In this document: one piece after another, positions 9,765-18,223 of the stretch
Layout of the letters: each line of letters starts with the position of its first letter
Numbering within the stretch: position 1 is the stretch's first letter
Origin: Desulfocapsa sp.
GTDB taxonomy: Bacteria > Desulfobacterota > Desulfobulbia > Desulfobulbales > Desulfocapsaceae
Length of the DNA: 64,000 nt
Reading direction: 5' to 3'
Assembly (NCBI GenBank): GCA_022712895.1
Contig: JAFLJS010000057.1
Location: 1-64,000 of the forward strand
The notes under the pieces: model-generated
What the model was told of the DNA's origin: nothing
Seen by the model: the letters and a program-made list of their open reading frames with translations, nothing else
The model's database searches: none
Position numbers and translations under genes: made by a program

Positions 9765-10406
9765 ATGACAATTTCTTCCATAAATACGGTTCTTCTTTTT
9801 ACACGTTATCCGCATCCTGGAAAATGTAAAACGCGACTCATTCCAGAATATAATGCCGAAGCCGCAGCAGGAATTCACCGGAAGCTGGTGTCTCATAGTC
9901 ACAAAACAATACGCAGCTATCTGACACAACACAGGCACACAACATATCATATCTATTATACTGGCGCTTCTGTAAAGGAAATGAGGAAATGGCTTGGCAC
10001 CCAGAGTTTCATTCGCCAACAGGGACAAAACCTTGGCGAGCGTATGGCCGAGGCGTTGATCACAACATTGCAAAACAGAGAGAGATGCCTGCTTATGGGC
10101 TCAGACTGCCCGGATATTACGCCGGATTTACTAGAGTTTTCCTTCTCGACGTTGCACAAAAATGACATTGTGTTAGGCCCAGCTTACGATGGTGGATATT
10201 ATCTTGTGGGAATAAATAAAACACTCACCACTAAACAGATAACCCATCTCTTCAGCGATATTCCCTGGGGAAGTGAAAAAGTTTTACCAACAACCCTTGA
10301 ACGCATAAAAGAACTGCAATTAACGTTTCAATTATTACCAAAACTCCATGACATTGACACCCCTGATGACCTCCAGTATTTCAATCATCATTCCTACGCT
10401 GAATGA
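9765..10406 (+). CDS. TIGR04282-type glycosyltransferase (DUF2064)
   Basis: A 213-residue GT-A fold protein. It shows the N-terminal FTRYPHPGKCKTRL nucleotide-binding loop, LGERMAEAL, MGSDCPDITPDLL (Asp-containing metal site) and GPAYDGGYYLVGI, as in the family often annotated as arsenosugar-biosynthesis-associated glycosyltransferase. It is followed by a TIGR04283-type glycosyltransferase that overlaps it by 59 bp; the pair commonly co-occurs. The acceptor is unknown, and no arsenic gene lies nearby. Confidence 0.82.
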   Translation: MTISSINTVLLFTRYPHPGKCKTRLIPEYNAEAAAGIHRKLVSHSHKTIRSYLTQHRHTTYHIYYTGASVKEMRKWLGTQSFIRQQGQNLGERMAEALITTLQNRERCLLMGSDCPDITPDLLEFSFSTLHKNDIVLGPAYDGGYYLVGINKTLTTKQITHLFSDIPWGSEKVLPTTLERIKELQLTFQLLPKLHDIDTPDDLQYFNHHSYAE

Positions 10407-11088
10407 AGCAGAGAATATTCCTGCCCTCAAACCACTCGTGCAGCAGGTAGCCGAGATCATCATAGTTGATGGTGGCAGCAGTGATACAACTGTACAACTT
10501 GCCACAGATCTTGGACTGTCCGTATTGCACACCGACAGGGGCCGAGGGGCACAGTTAAATCTTGGAGCCGGCAAGGCAACTTCTCAGATACTCTTATTTC
10601 TGCATGCCGATACTGTTCTACCGCAAGCATTCCCCAATCTGGTGAACAACTGCCTGGCGCAAAAGGAGATCATACTGGGCGCTTTTTCCCTTGGCATAGA
10701 ATCGACATCTTTGCCACTGCGAATAATAAGTATCGGTGCGAATGTCCGCTCCAGGATTTTACAACTCCCTTATGGTGATCAGTCGTTATTTATACACAAA
10801 ACTGATTTTGAGAAACTGGGAGGCTTCCCGGAAACTCCCATTATGGAAGACTACATCTTTGTGAACCTTGCGAAAAAAAAGGGAAAAGTAGAAACACTGC
10901 CGCAAACAGTTCTCACATCAGCAAGACGTTGGCAAAAGCTGGGGCCTGTCCGCACAACATGCATGAATCAGTTGATGATTCTGGGATATCGACTGGGAGT
11001 TACACCCGAAAAACTGGCATCATTTTACAGGGGGGGAAGTCTCTTCAGGAAATTTGGTAGGAACAAAAGGACGCACACCATCGACTGA
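10348..11088 (+). CDS. TIGR04283-type family 2 glycosyltransferase
   Basis: A GT2 glycosyltransferase of up to 246 residues. It shows SIIIPTLNEAENIPAL, the DGGSSDTT loop, RGRGAQLNLGA, FLHADTVLP (DxD-like) and GDQSLFIHK with GGFPETPIMEDY. An alternative start at 10366 (Met7) would shorten the overlap with the upstream gene. The 3' end overlaps the oppositely oriented cvpA by 69 bp, so the last 20 or so residues are encoded antisense to the CvpA C-terminus. Probably acts on a sugar acceptor at the membrane; the product is unknown. Confidence 0.85.
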   Translation: MTLTPLMTSSISIIIPTLNEAENIPALKPLVQQVAEIIIVDGGSSDTTVQLATDLGLSVLHTDRGRGAQLNLGAGKATSQILLFLHADTVLPQAFPNLVNNCLAQKEIILGAFSLGIESTSLPLRIISIGANVRSRILQLPYGDQSLFIHKTDFEKLGGFPETPIMEDYIFVNLAKKKGKVETLPQTVLTSARRWQKLGPVRTTCMNQLMILGYRLGVTPEKLASFYRGGSLFRKFGRNKRTHTID

Positions 11089-11631
11089 GCGCTCCACTGC
11101 TTTCTCTGTTATGGCGGGTACCTGTTGGATAAAAGCCTTACGCATGGTGTCGTCTTTAATAATAGAACGGAATATCTTTGTCCCCTGCTCCAGGTATGGC
11201 GCAAGGTAACAATCACGGAGCATAGTATTTTCAGGGGCCAGAATCCCGGAAAGAATCATATTCAATAAAACTATAAGGATACCAGCTTTCACCACGCCCA
11301 GTGCCCCACCCAGTAACTTATCGAACCAGCCAGCAATGGTAAGCTCCACGACTTTCGCCAATCCTTTACCAAAGAGCATGGTAACCACATACGTTATTGC
11401 GAACAGGATCACATAGGAAGTCCAGAAAACGGCATGGGGATTATCGGTTACTCCTCGTAAAAAAGGAAAAAGTTTGTCATGATACTGACCAGCAATAACA
11501 AAACCAACCAGAAGGGCGACAAGGGTAGTAACCTGACCTAAAAAGCCAACCCACAAACCACGAAAGGTAAAGAGTACTAATATTCCGATGATGACAAAGT
11601 CAAAACCTGTCAAGTTCAACGAGCCGGTCAT
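11020..11631 (-). CDS. cvpA: CvpA family membrane protein
   Basis: A 203-residue inner-membrane protein with four predicted hydrophobic segments in the first 135 residues, beginning FDFVIIGILVLFTFRGLWVG, as in the CvpA/colicin V production family. The C-terminal 65 residues are soluble. The family is linked to envelope stability and, in some species, biofilm formation; the molecular role is not settled. The soluble tail overlaps a glycosyltransferase gene on the other strand. AGGAG lies upstream of the ATG. Confidence 0.85.
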   Translation of the reverse strand: MTGSLNLTGFDFVIIGILVLFTFRGLWVGFLGQVTTLVALLVGFVIAGQYHDKLFPFLRGVTDNPHAVFWTSYVILFAITYVVTMLFGKGLAKVVELTIAGWFDKLLGGALGVVKAGILIVLLNMILSGILAPENTMLRDCYLAPYLEQGTKIFRSIIKDDTMRKAFIQQVPAITEKAVERSVDGVRPFVPTKFPEETSPPVK

Positions 11632-11722
11632 TGATCTCCTCCCAGAGAATAAAAAGCCAGTTATTTACGATGCTCTGCCTAATTTATTAATAAAAATAGT
11701 TGAAAATGCAAGGATATAATTA

Positions 11723-12514
11723 ATGGCCCTAACCACTCATGCCGACAAACTGATTTTTGATTCTGCTCCCTTAAGCCTTCTCAGGCTCTGTGAGGAAGTT
11801 TTCCCAAAGTCAGAAATCTCTGTTGCCATCCTGCCATTGAGTAGTCTTGAAAACCAAAACGCAGAAACCATACAACCGTGGTTACACAAAAAAGAAGTTA
11901 GCCAGCACAGAAAATTTAGCCTTAAAAAACGTTCCCGTGAGTGGCTGGGTGGTAGAATTTGCGCAAAGCGGAGTGCTAATATTTTCTTTCGTGCTATGTA
12001 TAATTCAACTTTTTGCCCTGGATATCAACAATATCGCGTACAATCTGAAGAGAGTGGCAGACCATATTTTTCCACAATCAGTGGTGTTGGCTTTGGTTTT
12101 CCAGAACTCTCCATCAGCCACTCTAAAGACTACGCTGCTGCCATGAGCAGTCTAGGCTTTTGCGGTATAGACATTCAATACACAGCAAGCACCCTCAACC
12201 GTGTACGGGAAAAATTTTGCACGTCTCACGAAAATCAGATTTTAGAAAAACAATTGCCAGGACTCCCCGCCATCTCAAGACTCACTACCTTGTGGAGTGC
12301 GAAGGAGGCTGCCAAAAAAATGCTTAGCCCCGGTGGAATCCCGGGATTTCATGAACTTAAACTTTACGCACCGAACGACCACAACAGGAACAGAAATATC
12401 CTCTCATTTTCCACGACAAATGGAACAACTCCCATTCAGGTGGTGACAACCATGTTCAGCGACGATTATGCCCTGGCTATCTGTTGTGCAAAACCTGAGA
12501 AACGGACTCACTGA
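11723..12514 (+). CDS. 4'-phosphopantetheinyl transferase superfamily protein
   Basis: A 263-residue Sfp-type protein. It has the Mg-binding CGIDIQY motif near residue 150, the preceding SISHSKDYAAAM stretch and WSAKEAAKKML near residue 195, the defining signature. It transfers phosphopantetheine from CoA to carrier-protein serines; whether the target is a fatty-acid ACP or a secondary-metabolism carrier is unclear. AAGGAT precedes the ATG by 8 bp. The stop overlaps the start of mutM by one base. Confidence 0.85.
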   Translation: MALTTHADKLIFDSAPLSLLRLCEEVFPKSEISVAILPLSSLENQNAETIQPWLHKKEVSQHRKFSLKKRSREWLGGRICAKRSANIFFRAMYNSTFCPGYQQYRVQSEESGRPYFSTISGVGFGFPELSISHSKDYAAAMSSLGFCGIDIQYTASTLNRVREKFCTSHENQILEKQLPGLPAISRLTTLWSAKEAAKKMLSPGGIPGFHELKLYAPNDHNRNRNILSFSTTNGTTPIQVVTTMFSDDYALAICCAKPEKRTH

Positions 12515-13353
12515 TGCCAGAGCTCCCTGAAGTCGAAGTCATCTGCCAGGGTTTACAACCCCATATCATTGGCAAACGTATCCGGAATATCCATTGCTCT
12601 GATAAACGCTTACGTGTACCTATTGATTGTGAAGGCATGCTCAGTGAACTCTGTAATCAGCAAATCCATAGCCTGACCCGACGTGCAAAATATCTAATTC
12701 TTAAAATGAAAAATGGAGCAGGCCTAATTATGCACCTTGGGATGACCGGTAACATAGGAATCTTCAACCAAGGAACAGTCCGAAAAAAGCATGACCATAT
12801 TTGCTGGCTCCTCGATAACGACAAGGAAATGCGTTTTAACGATACCAGACGCTTTGGGGCTGCACACCTACTCCCCGCAAAAAATGCGCAAATTCTTGAA
12901 AATGCATTTTTTGCAGCCACGGGCCCAGAACCTTTTGCCCGCAACTGTACCGCTGGTTATCTTCACAAACTGGCCGCTAAGCGCAGTCAGGCTGTAAAAA
13001 ACTTTATTATGGATAGTCATGTTATTGCAGGTATAGGAAATATTTACGCCAATGAATCACTGTTTCGGGCTGCTATTCATCCTGCAAGACCGGCATCCTC
13101 ACTCAGTGAAAAGGAATGGCGGCGACTGCTGACAATTATCCGCAAGACATTAAGACATGCCATTCAGTGCGGCGGCTCTACCATAAGTGATTTTGTAAAT
13201 GCTTCCGGAGATGGAGGATATTTCCAGATGAACTTTCAGATTTATGGGAAGAACGGAGAAGCTTGTGCTGTGTGTGAGAGGACAATCCAGAGGACTGTCC
13301 TAGGTGGCCGAGCCAGCTTCTTTTGTCCCACCTGTCAACGAATCTCAGATTGA
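12514..13353 (+). CDS. mutM: Formamidopyrimidine-DNA glycosylase
   Basis: A 279-residue Fpg/MutM base-excision repair enzyme that removes 8-oxoguanine and cleaves at the AP site. It starts PELPEVE after the Met, giving the catalytic Pro2 and Glu3. It also has LIMHLGMTG, GIGNIYANESLFRA and a C-terminal zinc finger C-x2-C-x16-C-x2-C, all complete. It overlaps the upstream gene by one base. Confidence 0.97.
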   Translation: MPELPEVEVICQGLQPHIIGKRIRNIHCSDKRLRVPIDCEGMLSELCNQQIHSLTRRAKYLILKMKNGAGLIMHLGMTGNIGIFNQGTVRKKHDHICWLLDNDKEMRFNDTRRFGAAHLLPAKNAQILENAFFAATGPEPFARNCTAGYLHKLAAKRSQAVKNFIMDSHVIAGIGNIYANESLFRAAIHPARPASSLSEKEWRRLLTIIRKTLRHAIQCGGSTISDFVNASGDGGYFQMNFQIYGKNGEACAVCERTIQRTVLGGRASFFCPTCQRISD

Positions 13354-13404
13354 TAAGACACCGCACACTTTAGGAACTGCCTCCCATAGAAGGAATGCCT
13401 CTAA

Positions 13405-14646
13405 CTAACCCGCAAACACTGATTCCAAGCAAGAAACAGTGAGATGGATTTCTACCATGTCACCTTTCTGGAAGGATTGTTTCTCTGGTAAACAGAATAT
13501 ATAGCAGTTGGACAACTCCCCTCTTTTGGCCGGACGGACAAGGCAAAACCCCTCATGTAACGAAAACACACCACTTTTCAAACGTAATAATCCACGTTTT
13601 GCCAGGGAAAAATCTTCTGTTAAAGTCGCCTGTATTTTTTGAGGCCTGCACTGTTGCAGCCCCTGCAATGCACAGAATGCTGGACGTAGTAACTCGTGGA
13701 ATAGTAATTCTACTGCGGGAGGTGGCCCCGGTAAGCCAAAAAACAAAGTGTCCTTCAATTTACCAAAAAGTGTCGCTTTTCCGGGCCGCATGTTCAGGGA
13801 ACGGTATATGGTTTCCCCACCACACTGGGCAAAGGCTTCTTCAATCAGATCAAATTTCCCCTGTCCCATGCCACCAGTGGAAATCAGAATATCACAGTCG
13901 TCCCCGGCCATACGCTCCATAAGAGCCATAACCTGGCTCGAATCATCAATCACCGTTTCCTGCTCCAGTAATTGACCTCCATACCTGTTTATCAACCCGG
14001 ATAGCAGATGACTGTTTCCAGAAAAACGCTGTCCTGCCAACTTACCTGTGCTGGTATCTGTTAGCAATTCACTGCCAGTACAGAAAAAACTGACCTTCGG
14101 TTTTTTGACCACATCTACTGCGTTGTATCCACTACCGGCCAGTAATACCTGCTGTTCACTGTTTAGGCTGACACCTTTTTCAAGGATCACGCTGCCTTCT
14201 GCAATCTGGCTGCCCTTTTTGTGAATAAAAGTTCTTGGTTGCTGCAAAGGATGGATTGGAACTATGACCTTCTGCCCCTCAACACTGCAATCCTCTTGAG
14301 GAATAACAGCCTGACATCCTGCTGGAATCAGGCCACCAGTCATAATCCGTATGCTTTCCCCTGTGCCAACAGAAAGGCTTCTTGTATCTCCTGCTGCAAC
14401 TTCATCAATAATGCGAAAGACCGCACAACCCGGATTGTTACTTTCAGCAGCTTTTCCTACTGCATATCCGTCTCTCAGAGATCCGTCATATCCGGGAAGA
14501 GCTTCTAGAGCTGTATGAGACTTTGCGGCAACTCGTCCCAGAGCATTAGAAAGCCCTTCCTCCTCGTGGGGAAGCACCGCACAACCCTGCACAATCCGCT
14601 TTTGGGCGGTTTCCAGATCAATATTTTCCATTGTATTCTTCAGCAT
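13405..14646 (-). CDS. moeA: Molybdopterin molybdotransferase
   Basis: A MoeA protein of about 413 residues that inserts molybdate into adenylylated molybdopterin. Visible are LPGYDGSLRDGYAVG (MoeA domain 3), GDTRSLSVGTGESIRIMTGG, the STGGMGQGKFDLI substrate loop and FGLPGPPPAVELLF. I chose the ATG at 14646 because AGGA lies 6 bp upstream; a longer frame starts at 14694 and a shorter one at 14631. No moa genes are adjacent. The sequence DGSLRDGYA replaces the usual DNSAMDGYA, a mild divergence in a normally conserved loop. Confidence 0.92.
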   Translation of the reverse strand: MLKNTMENIDLETAQKRIVQGCAVLPHEEEGLSNALGRVAAKSHTALEALPGYDGSLRDGYAVGKAAESNNPGCAVFRIIDEVAAGDTRSLSVGTGESIRIMTGGLIPAGCQAVIPQEDCSVEGQKVIVPIHPLQQPRTFIHKKGSQIAEGSVILEKGVSLNSEQQVLLAGSGYNAVDVVKKPKVSFFCTGSELLTDTSTGKLAGQRFSGNSHLLSGLINRYGGQLLEQETVIDDSSQVMALMERMAGDDCDILISTGGMGQGKFDLIEEAFAQCGGETIYRSLNMRPGKATLFGKLKDTLFFGLPGPPPAVELLFHELLRPAFCALQGLQQCRPQKIQATLTEDFSLAKRGLLRLKSGVFSLHEGFCLVRPAKRGELSNCYIFCLPEKQSFQKGDMVEIHLTVSCLESVFAG

Positions 14647-14698
14647 ACTCATTCCTGACAATTTATTCTGCCGCATCCAACCCGCATTTCTCATACAT

Positions 14699-14872
14699 TG
14701 ATGGCGTCGTATTTATGCCCGTAGTTAGGGTAAAACTCTCCATCTCCTTCGTTGCTGCACATTTCCTATCATTACGACGTACCTTAGTATGCCGTAATGA
14801 TAGGAAATATTTACGCCTCGGATATGAAGTTTTTTTACTTAACCATCTAAGTTCTGGATTTTACGAGTTTAT
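14699..14872 (+). repeat. Interspersed hairpin repeat, copy C
   Basis: Aligns end to end with the 42.1 kb copy, starting TGATGGCGTCGTATT and ending near TTTTACGAGTTTAT. It has a perfect 16-bp stem (14761-14776 against 14793-14808). It lacks about 21 bp that the 42.1 kb copy has between the AAGTTTTT and ACTTAACC blocks. Lies upstream of moeA and downstream of metV. Confidence 0.8.
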
Positions 14873-14887
14873 TATATATTCATTAAC

Positions 14888-14927
14888 CAAAAAAAATCGC
14901 TTAAGTACCAAAAGGACTTAAGCGATT
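14888..14927 (-). terminator. Rho-independent terminator of the metV operon
   Basis: On the minus strand AATCGCTTAAGT (14927-14916) pairs perfectly over 12 bp with ACTTAAGCGATT (14906-14895), followed by a run of eight T. It lies about 40 bp after the metV stop. Confidence 0.92.
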
Positions 14928-14964
14928 CTAAACTCCCAGGAGGGAATATCAAGTAAAACGTAGG

Positions 14965-15636
14965 TTACACCGTCAAATCTTCACGTACAACCTTGCGTGG
15001 TCCACCATGTCCAGAACTTGACCAGTCACGAATGGGCGCGATTACTTCCATCTGCGCAGACTTGTCAAAAGAACCCAGACGATCATGAATGGACTGCCAC
15101 ACACATTCCACATCACTGTGGATTTCACAGGTTCCATCAACAGACCCGCCGCAAGGGCCATTCATCAGGCTCTTAGCACAACGGGCAACTGGGCATAGGC
15201 CACCAGTGAGGTGCAGAACACAGTCGCCACAACCGGCACATTGCTCTGTCCATTCTCCCTGCTTAGCTGACCCGCCAAAGAAGGTTGTATTCAGTGCAGG
15301 ATAAACCATTGTATCTTTTCGAAGGTTAGATATAAAGTTTACTCCAACACCGCAAGCAGTAGAAACGATAGCGTCATATCCATCATCTTTAAACTGGTCG
15401 ATCTCATCAATGTACTCACGGTCGCACTGACGAACAAGACTGGCAGTTGCCACCTCAATAGATTTCCCAGCTTTTTTCATGCCCAAGCGAATAAGAGAAG
15501 AAAGAATCTCTGCCTCTCGCTCACCACCGGCTGAACAAACAGTAACACATCCACGACAGGCCAGTACCAGGATCTTTTTACAGTCCTGAACCATCTCTAT
15601 GATTTCGCCCATGGGTTTTCGTTCTGCAACTATCAT
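14965..15636 (-). CDS. metV: Methylenetetrahydrofolate reductase C-terminal-type protein (MetV)
   Basis: A 223-residue zinc/iron-sulfur protein of the MetV family. Cysteines occur as CRGCVTVC (27-34), CAGCGDC (133-139), Cys148, Cys153 and GPCGG (160-164). In acetogens MetV partners MetF in methylenetetrahydrofolate reductase and connects it to HdrABC-MvhD. Here it is the last gene of a three-gene operon with mvhD and an HdrC-like ferredoxin, but no metF or hdrA lies beside it. GGAG lies 7 bp before the ATG. A strong terminator follows. Confidence 0.88.
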   Translation of the reverse strand: MIVAERKPMGEIIEMVQDCKKILVLACRGCVTVCSAGGEREAEILSSLIRLGMKKAGKSIEVATASLVRQCDREYIDEIDQFKDDGYDAIVSTACGVGVNFISNLRKDTMVYPALNTTFFGGSAKQGEWTEQCAGCGDCVLHLTGGLCPVARCAKSLMNGPCGGSVDGTCEIHSDVECVWQSIHDRLGSFDKSAQMEVIAPIRDWSSSGHGGPRKVVREDLTV

Positions 15637-15773
15637 TTTTCTACTCCACGTATATCAGACAGAAACAAATTGTTTCTGTTGCAAACATTGTTTTTTAGTA
15701 TCTTGTAAATTCTTTTCTTCTTTTTTTTAATTGGTGAAGATACTTATTCCGGCTTACCATCCAGCTTCGGTGT

Positions 15774-16181
15774 TTAGAATGGACTGGGGCCAAGACCACG
15801 AATACGGCTATCCATTTCTTTGCCCTTGGCAACAAACTCAGGATGCAGTCCACGTGGCAGATGATACATCTGAACACGTTCACCTTCCACACCAAGCTCT
15901 TCAAGAGCATCACGTACAGCAGCAACGCGCTTGGCAGCCCTGGCACTTCCCTTCACATTGTGACAACCATCTTCAGGACAGCCGACGACATAGACGCCAT
16001 CAGCGCCATCTTCAAAAGCCTTTAACAGGGTAGTTACCTGAAGTTTACCAGTACAAGGTACCCGTACCAGATCAATACCAGCAGGAAAGCCTAACTGCTC
16101 CAGCTCTTTTCCACCCTCAGCACAACTCTGCTGAGAAGTATAATGACAACTGAACAGTGTAATTGCAGGATCAAAACTCAT
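15774..16181 (-). CDS. mvhD: Hydrogenase iron-sulfur subunit (MvhD family)
   Basis: A 135-residue MvhD/FlpD-type protein that passes electrons to heterodisulfide reductase-like complexes through a [2Fe-2S] cluster. Cysteines are at 12, 20, 43 (VPCTGKL), 68 and 73 (GCPEDGCHNVKG). The frame is intact with no in-frame UGA, although selenocysteine forms of this family exist. It lies 19 bp downstream of the HdrC-like gene. Confidence 0.9.
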   Translation of the reverse strand: MSFDPAITLFSCHYTSQQSCAEGGKELEQLGFPAGIDLVRVPCTGKLQVTTLLKAFEDGADGVYVVGCPEDGCHNVKGSARAAKRVAAVRDALEELGVEGERVQMYHLPRGLHPEFVAKGKEMDSRIRGLGPSPF

Positions 16182-16200
16182 CTCTATCCTCTTCTATTTC

Positions 16201-16761
16201 TCAGACACCACAAGCTGCAATGAGCCGTTCATCTTCTGATTCGTTTAAAGTAATTGCATTGGCAGGACATTCTTCAACACAGATTCCACAGGCTCGACAT
16301 TTTTCGACATCAATAGTGGCCACGCCACCTTCATCAATTTGTGGAATTTCCCAGGGGCATGTGCGAACACAGGTGAGACAGGCAACGCAAAGATCTCGTT
16401 CAACCTTTGCTGATTTCCCTTTCTCTATCAGTGTCTCTTCGGTGACATAACCTTCTTTTAAAGCAAGTTTGGCAGTAGCACTCATGATATCAGCAAAGCT
16501 AACATCCTGAGGACAGACAAAAACACAAGACCGGCAACCGGAACAGTACCACATCATGTCGGATGTAAGGAGACGTTCCTTCATTCCCATGCGGATCATA
16601 TGGATAATTTTACGCGGATCGAACTCTGGAATTGCCTGACTGACAGGACAGATTCCACTACATGCACCGCAGGCAAAACAGCTATTGAGATGCTCTCCAC
16701 CCGGAAGTGAAGTTACTTCTCCGTTAAACGCTGGATTGAGCGCTGTTAATGACTTTCCCAT
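16201..16761 (-). CDS. HdrC-like protein with four [4Fe-4S] motifs
   Basis: A 186-residue protein with four complete C-x2-C-x2-C-x3-C motifs (Cys 28/31/34/38, 73/76/79/83, 125/128/131/135 and 155/158/161/165). The first two, with the helical stretch IPEFDPRKIIHMIRMGM between them, are HdrC-like; the last two form a bacterial ferredoxin domain. It is therefore an HdrC-ferredoxin fusion and longer than plain HdrC. It probably feeds electrons to MvhD/MetV. HdrB and HdrA are absent nearby. AT-rich DNA lies upstream. Confidence 0.85.
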   Translation of the reverse strand: MGKSLTALNPAFNGEVTSLPGGEHLNSCFACGACSGICPVSQAIPEFDPRKIIHMIRMGMKERLLTSDMMWYCSGCRSCVFVCPQDVSFADIMSATAKLALKEGYVTEETLIEKGKSAKVERDLCVACLTCVRTCPWEIPQIDEGGVATIDVEKCRACGICVEECPANAITLNESEDERLIAACGV

Positions 16762-17000
16762 GGATCGACTCTTAACTTTTTAAAGGTTCAAGTGGCACAT
16801 TTTTCTACTCACCACGTTTGCTGATACATTCCATCAATGAAACTTATAACCTACTTGAAGAGAATATTTTTGTCAATAGAATGAAAGCTTCACAGCTTTC
16901 CCTTGACTTTGCACGCAAGTTACACAATAACCTCTTCTATTATAACTTTTGAGAAAGCATATTCACCCATACCCACTACTCACAAAACACACAAAAGATC

Positions 17001-17525
17001 ATGGAACCAATAGATAAAGAGCTGGTACTCAGCAGTAAAGAAATTCACGACCGCATCCAGGAACTCGGAAAAGAAATAGCAGAAGACTACCAGGGGAAAC
17101 AACTCGTGGTAATCGGTGTTTTAAAAGGAGCCTTTGTCTTTATGGCAGATCTGGTCCGGGCCATTCCGCTCCCTTTGGCAACCGATTTTATTCAGGTTTC
17201 ATCGTACGGCAGCGGCACTTCTTCTTCTGGCCAGATTACCCTTGTGGCAAGCCCGGCCCAACCCATTGCAGACCACCATATTCTACTTGTGGAAGATATT
17301 GTCGACACAGGCCTTACCATGCGTTGGCTGGCTAAGCACTTTAAAGAACAGGGCGCAGCATCTGTTCGCATCTGTTCACTAATTGACAAGTCTGAGCGAC
17401 GCGAGCACTCGGTAACCATCGACTACCCCGGTTTCTCTATCTCGGAAGGATTTCTAATTGGATACGGCCTTGACTACAACGAACAGTATCGAAATCTACC
17501 AGCAATTTACCACCTTAACCTGTAG
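17001..17525 (+). CDS. hpt: Hypoxanthine phosphoribosyltransferase
   Basis: A 174-residue purine-salvage enzyme that makes IMP or GMP from hypoxanthine or guanine and PRPP. It has VVIGVLKGAFVFMADL near residue 36 and the PRPP-binding loop LLVEDIVDTGLTMRWL near residue 95, with FLIGYGLDYNEQYRNLP at the C-terminus. Length and start are typical. It is followed by elbB after an 18-bp gap. Confidence 0.95.
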   Translation: MEPIDKELVLSSKEIHDRIQELGKEIAEDYQGKQLVVIGVLKGAFVFMADLVRAIPLPLATDFIQVSSYGSGTSSSGQITLVASPAQPIADHHILLVEDIVDTGLTMRWLAKHFKEQGAASVRICSLIDKSERREHSVTIDYPGFSISEGFLIGYGLDYNEQYRNLPAIYHLNL

Positions 17526-17543
17526 CCCATTTGACCTGTCGCT

Positions 17544-18212
17544 ATGCCCACCAACAAAAAAAACATTGCCGTTATCCTTTCAGGTTCAGGCAACCAGGAC
17601 GGTTCCGAGATCCATGAGGCGACACTAACCCTCTGGGCCATTCACAAAAATGGCGCTGAATACCAATGCTACGCTCCAGATATCCCACAGCACCACGTGC
17701 TGAACCATATTACCGGTAAAGAAATGGATGAGAGTCGCAATGTACTGATTGAATCAGCACGTATAGCGCGAGGAAATATCAAAAACCTTATGGAGTTTGA
17801 CCAGGCAGAACATGACGCCCTTGTTATTCCCGGGGGACTAGGAGCTGCTAAGAACCTTTCGAGTTTTGCCCTTGATGGTACCAATTGTGAAATAAATACA
17901 GACGTGGAACGAGCAGTGCTACAGATGGTTCAGGCGCACAAGCCCATTGGCGCACTCTGTATCGCTCCCGTAATTCTTGCCAAGGTTATTGACGACGCAT
18001 TGATCACAGTTGGCCAGAGCTCTGAAGTTATAGAAAAAATCAGCGCCATGGGCGCACACCATGAGACTACCATGCAAGGTGAAGTTGTCGTAGATTCAGC
18101 ACGAAAGCTGGTTACCACTCCTTGTTATATGCTTGAGGCTAGGGTCGATCAGATTGGGGATAGTGCTGATACGCTTATTCAAGAAATTCTGAAGCTAACA
18201 ACTACAGAATAA
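17544..18212 (+). CDS. elbB: ElbB-like DJ-1/PfpI-family glyoxalase
   Basis: A 222-residue protein of the DJ-1/PfpI superfamily closest to ElbB (isoprenoid biosynthesis-associated, glyoxalase-like). It has VILSGSGNQDGSEIHE at the N-terminus, VIPGGLGAAKNLSSFA near residue 95 and the nucleophile region PIGALCIAPVILAK with its cysteine near residue 137. The C-terminal VTTPCYMLEAR stretch is typical. The true substrate of ElbB is uncertain. Converges on mnmE with an 11-bp gap. Confidence 0.9.
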   Translation: MPTNKKNIAVILSGSGNQDGSEIHEATLTLWAIHKNGAEYQCYAPDIPQHHVLNHITGKEMDESRNVLIESARIARGNIKNLMEFDQAEHDALVIPGGLGAAKNLSSFALDGTNCEINTDVERAVLQMVQAHKPIGALCIAPVILAKVIDDALITVGQSSEVIEKISAMGAHHETTMQGEVVVDSARKLVTTPCYMLEARVDQIGDSADTLIQEILKLTTTE

Positions 18213-18223
18213 GAATTATTTGT

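Noticed and set aside
9741..10073. Long N-terminal extension of the UPF0280 gene
   Set aside because: It lies antisense to the start of the TIGR04282-type glycosyltransferase and has Cys-rich sequence unlike the family; ATG 9740 gives the normal length.
15774..16181. Selenocysteine in MvhD
   Set aside because: Some MvhD proteins contain Sec, but this frame has no in-frame UGA and its conserved positions are ordinary Cys.
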